A stretch of 64,000 nt of DNA. Source: Oscheius dolichura. Taxonomy: Eukaryota; Nematoda; Chromadorea; Rhabditida; Rhabditidae. The position numbers and the translations under genes are program-made. Position 1 is the first letter of the stretch; the number at the start of each line of letters is the position of its first letter. Shown piece after piece: positions 59,863 to 64,000 of the stretch. The stretch is taken from assembly GCA_932521035.1 (NCBI GenBank), contig OW051497.1:930001-994000 (forward strand), given 5' to 3'. The notes beneath the pieces are model-generated. The model did no database searches, was not told where the DNA came from, and was given only the letters and a program-made list of their open reading frames with translations.

Positions 59863-60327
59863 TGATCATTAGCAGAGAAAGAGTGAGAGAGAGAAAACAA
59901 GACCGCACATAAGCGGGGACGAGAGCAGAATGGAGAAGAGCAGACCGTCTGGAAATGGAAATGACCAAAACGGGTCAAGACAGTTTGACAAGAATTGACG
60001 ACAGAAGACTTGGCAGACTGCATTTTCCAAAGAAGACCAGTCGAGGGACGGTCGGGGTCAGCTCCCATTGAGCGCATTCCTTATTTTTAGAACGCTCAAG
60101 TAGTTCGAAGAATAAGGAAAGTGTATTGAAGGTGTCTCCTTGATCCTAAGCTTCTTATTGAGGAAATAAGCAGTGGAAAACGAGCACTCCAACACTTCTA
60201 GGGCAAATTTGTAAACGATCCGAAGCTAAATACGTAATCACGTATCGGCGTCAGCGTGGGCAATAAACCAAACCTACGGCAAAATCTTTCCCCTTTTCTT
60301 TTTTTAGACATTTTTCTTTTTCAGACA

Positions 60328-62855
60328 ATGGGCACAAAATATGGAAATGCTCGGCTCCTATGTGAACCTTTGATTGACGCCTTGGTAGCCAGGGAGAAGT
60401 CTTTTTTTTCGACGGAAGAGAGAGTAAGTCGGAACAATTGTTTTTTTACGCTATCCTTTTTATAGAAGAACTTTGTCAAATATTTTTATGGCCAGAATAA
60501 TGAGCACTATAAGATTATCAAGAGATTTATTGATAATAACTTGTTGGTAGGCGCTATGTGTCCCCAAAAACCCCAAAATTCTATTCAGACAGGAAGTACG
60601 CCGGAATGGGCAAAGGGAAATAAGACTCTCCTTACCAAGATACTGATGGCCCGACAGTTTTATGAATTAGATGAAGCACAGACGGCTCAGGACCAGGCTA
60701 TGGTTGAAATGAAGTTCGTGGACCAGTTGCTGGCCAGAGGAAAGAATTTCTCTTCTTGGAAAGAGAGAGTAAGTCCGATATTCCATTAATATTATCTTTA
60801 TTGCTTTCTAGATGAAGTTTGTGAGCAATTCTGTAGGAAACGACAAAGAACTTGCCAAGGTGATCAACGGATTCATAAAGAAATACATAAAGGTCGGTTT
60901 TTTATCAGCTATATTATTTGTAACCTTATTTAGAAAGAGGAAACACCAGAATGGGCTGGAGGAGAATTTATCGAGCGTTTGGCAATGGCCCGTCATTATT
61001 TCGAAGTAGATACACCGCCAGAAGGTAGGCTTCATCCATATTTCATAAAAAATTCCTTCTCTTTTATTCCATATGACTTTTCTTTTCAGTAATAGCTCAG
61101 TGTACACGGTTTATTGAAGCCTTGGTCGCCCGTGGAAAGCCCTTCGCTTATAAAGGAGAAAGGGTTAATCATTTCCTCCCTATTCAATTTTTATTTTCCT
61201 ACAGATAACGTTTGTGAAGAAGTATCTTGGTGTAGGAAGGGACACTCCCGTCAGTAATTTTATTAGGACAAACATGAAGGTATCCATTCTTGATGCACCG
61301 ATATTCCCGTTTAGAATACGTGCTGCCCCATGTGGGCTGGGGAAGATGAGGTCCTCAGACAGAAGATAGCCACAGCTAGGGAGTACTACAAGTTGGAAAC
61401 TGAACAGGAGATCAATGCTGAAGTTGGACCAAATGGTAAGCAGGTTTACTTACAAAATTTATGGAAGGCTGTTTCAGATAGCAGAATGACTGAACCCCAG
61501 CAAATTGTATGTGAGAATTTCGTCGACCACTTGGTTGCTCGAGGGAGACCGTTCGATTTTAAGAAAGAGAGAGTAGGCTTTGTTACAATATTGCCATTTC
61601 ATTTTTACAGGACAAGTTCGTAAACGAGTTTACCGCCTATGACAGAGAAATATGGACTACTGTCACGAAATTCATAATGAATAACGTCATGGTATGTGTA
61701 TTCTGTATTATTTTACTGTAAAATTCATTTTAGAAAGATGTGGCCCCACGCTGGTCTTCAGGACACGATGATTTTAATAGACGCTTGGAAGTTGCCCGAA
61801 AAATATTCAAAGAGAACATTAAACGGGGGGCACAGCGGAGAATGCCCGGTGACGAAGTAGCGGAAAATAAAAATGGATGGGAAAATGGAGCTGAAGGATC
61901 ACAAGGAGCTTCTACTAGCAGCTTGAAGGTTTGCTTCCTTGTGTTGAAACATATAAGTTCAGAGAAAGTACAACCGTCGAGCTGAAACAGACGGAATGCT
62001 TATAAAGCGGGCACAGGCGATCGTCTGCCAGGAAGTTGAGAGCAAACCGGGAACAATGGGTGAAAGGACAGGAGAGGAGGAATTGGAAGAAACTGCGGAA
62101 GAGCCTGTTTATAATTCTTCCGAACTAGAGCCATCTGATATAAAACATGATGAGGAAGACCAAGAATACTTCCGGGAAGGTTCGCAACAGGATTCTCTTC
62201 CTGGAACGAGTTATGAAGCGGAGATAACCGCTTGCTCCCATCATGACGGTAATTAATCCACTATTATGTTTTATTTTTCTCTTTTAAGAAGGGCAGACAT
62301 GTTGTCAGCAAATTAATGAAGAACTTAAAAGAGATGTGAGAGAACTTCAAGGAGAAGTGGCAGAGCTGAAGAAGTCGAACATCAGAATTGAGCAACAGTG
62401 CTCCTTACTCCTACGTCAGTCTGTTTCTAATTCAAAGAGAACATGATTTCAGAATTATTGAGCCAACGGGGAGTTTCGGTTGGTATTCAAATGAACCCGG
62501 GACATGTTTCTCTCCCGGATCTCTCTAATCCGCTGGAGGCCAACGTCTCTCAAAGTCGGGAAGGCATTCCTCAATCTGGACATTCTTCGCTGAATGAAGG
62601 GATTGTTCCACAAGTTTCCCGGGTCAAAGAAGAGGGATCCGGAAGTGATCTCCGTCCTCAATTTGGAAACCTGGACCCTGTTAACAAGCACAATTCTTTG
62701 ATACGAGCCAACGACAGTAAGGGCCGTTCTTACTTTTCAACTATAGACATTTAGGACTTCCAAATCAACTACAGTCTAATCCTGCTGTGAATAATCCTCA
62801 TAACCAGCGAAACACTGATCCTATAGACTGGGAAATACGGATTAAAGAAGAGTAA
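60328..62855 (+). CDS. Protein of tandem exon-pair repeats plus coiled-coil tail; possibly SPK-like nematode regulator
   Basis: ATG 60328 lies 3 nt after a ttctttttcag acceptor. Exons 60328-60423, 60466-60546, 60589-60768, 60812-60892, 60934-61024 and onward to a stop at 62853-62855 give roughly 600 aa. About four repeats of some 80-100 aa follow the pattern F(V/I)(D/E)xLVARGKPF....ER, FV...., FI...(M/L)K, P.W(A/S)G....R(L/K).(V/T)AR.(Y/F). In each repeat the introns fall at the same two places (after ER and after the FI..NN/KK helix). The pattern loosely recalls the nematode SPK domain, which I cannot confirm. The C-terminal third is acidic, then a coiled coil (DVRELQGEVAELKKSNIRIE), then two KEE sites (RVKEEG; IRIKEE at the end) that look like SUMO acceptor motifs. 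A nuclear regulatory role is inferred. Confidence 0.65.
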
Positions 62856-62859
62856 GAAA

Positions 62860-63713
62860 GCACCTTGTGCCAGGTTGGTATTATCATCGTTCAGTTTAAC
62901 ATATCCTAGAATTTCAGGCAAGATTGTCCTGTTCAGTCAATTCTTATATACCCTTTGAAGTTGGAAATAAGCTGGAATATTAGATGATAATGTATTCTAT
63001 TGGCCAGGAGACAGGTTCACCGACGAGTAAGAGGGAGTAGCCGGGCAACATCAGTCCTGCAATTCCCCATATGCATTGAATCCCCATTGCGACGTGCCTA
63101 GCCGTCGAAACGTTTCAAATGCTCAACAGAAACTGTGGAACATTCATTGAATACGGGCCATGACAATCAAATGACCGGTGATAGCCTCTAGTTTCTTTTA
63201 TCTGCAAATAAAGACAAATAAAGACTATCTGTTTTTGAGACCAAATTTGAGTAAGCTCCTCCGGAGTTCGTTGACGGTAAGAGTTTACTTTCGTTATTCC
63301 TTTAGATTCAATAGAAATCGAGAAGACAAGCGTTAAAACAAAGAGAGACGATTAGTTCATCATCCAGCCTAAGGATCTCCAGAAAACACCAAGTTTTTCA
63401 AGGTGACAGGTCATTGCCATCGTAGGTCATACCGGCGGGGATTCTAGGCCGAAAACTGTTCATTTGTTTAAATACATGAACAAATAATTTGGTCGCCGCC
63501 TCATTTCACTCATGTATCGCTTGTTCTAGCGGTTTTTACGAATCTTAAAAGTCATATGGGGGGCCATGGCCGGTAGTTGCCCCGAAGATGAACCTCTTGG
63601 AGGAATCCAATGGCTCCACACTGCTTTTTATCCCCCGTCCTTCATTAATGCCTATCAACTGTTGGGTAGCAAGTATCTATTGTCCACACAATAAACGGCT
63701 ACTTAATTAATTG
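62860..63713. other. Intergenic region before the S28 peptidase gene
   Basis: No gene seen. It ends with an acceptor (aattaattgcag, last base 63716) about 70 nt before the next ATG, consistent with a trans-spliced or intron-containing leader. Confidence 0.4.
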
Positions 63714-63784
63714 CAGTGCTCGGAACGAAGCAGCTGTTGTCGGGGTCAGCAGTACCCTCGAGTTTTATTTCTCCCTCCATCGCT

Positions 63785-64000
63785 ATGCTGTGGCTGGTGC
63801 TCCTTGGAGCCGTCACCGAAGCTCTATTACTCCGTGACCCTGTTACCTTATCATCCCGGACCGGTTCCTTGCGACAGTCCAGCTATCAATGGTCCGAAGA
63901 ATGGCTCGGCGGCGTCCCTGTTGATCACTTCTCCTTCGCCAACAAGGACTCCTTCTCTCTGAGGTATTTCATCAACACCAAGAATTACCAAACCGGGGGA
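63785..64000 (+). CDS. Serine peptidase of family S28 (lysosomal Pro-X carboxypeptidase-like), 5' part
   Basis: The frame from ATG 63785 is open to the window end (72 codons), so the gene is cut by the window edge. It begins with a signal peptide (MLWLVLLGAVTEALLL). It then reads QWSEEWLGGVPVDHFSFANK followed by DSFSLRYFINTKNYQTGG. Family S28 enzymes (PRCP, DPP7 and their nematode relatives) start with the same W....(L)DHF.F and F..RY.IN..Y...GG blocks, just before the catalytic-domain core. The catalytic Ser, Asp and His would lie beyond the window. Known members are secreted or lysosomal and cut after proline. No intron is visible in this part. Confidence 0.75.
   Translation, partial: MLWLVLLGAVTEALLLRDPVTLSSRTGSLRQSSYQWSEEWLGGVPVDHFSFANKDSFSLRYFINTKNYQTGG

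Overview
The window looks like nuclear DNA of a small invertebrate, most likely a nematode. Coding sequence is split into short exons by tiny introns (mostly 36-60 nt; GT...TTTTCAG or TTTAG). Several first ATGs lie 0-16 nt downstream of a TTTTCAG-like acceptor (18674, 60328, the minus-strand genes starting at 54999 and 39308, and the ATG at 59862). That arrangement is typical of spliced-leader trans-splicing. Genus cannot be read from the sequence. I found no viral, bacterial or plasmid content.

Layout. 0.8-2.2 kb (+): complete OST-alpha-like solute transporter (347 aa). 2.5-3.5 kb (+): small secreted protein. 4.5-14.4 kb (+): a roughly 30-exon MIOS-like GATOR2 subunit (WD40 region at the N-terminus, MIOS zinc finger at the C-terminus) carrying a very large charged insertion. 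14.5-17 kb: short or no genes, plus a tRNA-derived element. 17.4-17.8 kb (-) and 18.7-19.0 kb (+): two small acidic/basic proteins. 19.3-23.0 kb (-): MFSD8/CLN7-like transporter with a 1.75-kb intron filled by GC-rich repeats. 24.2-about 31 kb (-): a long-intron gene of unknown function. 34.3-35.3 kb (-): secreted protein with a clear TATA box. 36.3-39.3 kb (-): F-box protein. 39.3-47.3 kb: largely gene-free. 47.3-48.7 kb (+): rhodopsin-class GPCR. 48.9-49.7 kb (-): small secreted protein. 49.8-53.9 kb: no convincing gene. 53.9-55.0 kb (-): LAPTM4-like lysosomal tetraspan. 58.1-58.6 kb (+): Pro/Ser/Gly repeat ORF with a frame shift. 59.2-59.9 kb (-): protein with a ubiquitin-like C-terminus. 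60.3-62.9 kb (+): protein built from tandemly duplicated exon pairs. 63.8 kb to the end (+): start of a family S28 serine peptidase.

Several genes point to lysosome-linked functions (MIOS/GATOR2, MFSD8, LAPTM4, S28 peptidase), but they do not form an operon and their clustering may be chance.

The most striking non-genic signal is a family of about 16 short nested-palindrome repeats. They are built from one roughly 28-nt half-site used in both orientations, are spread across the whole window, and often sit inside introns. I do not recognise this family.
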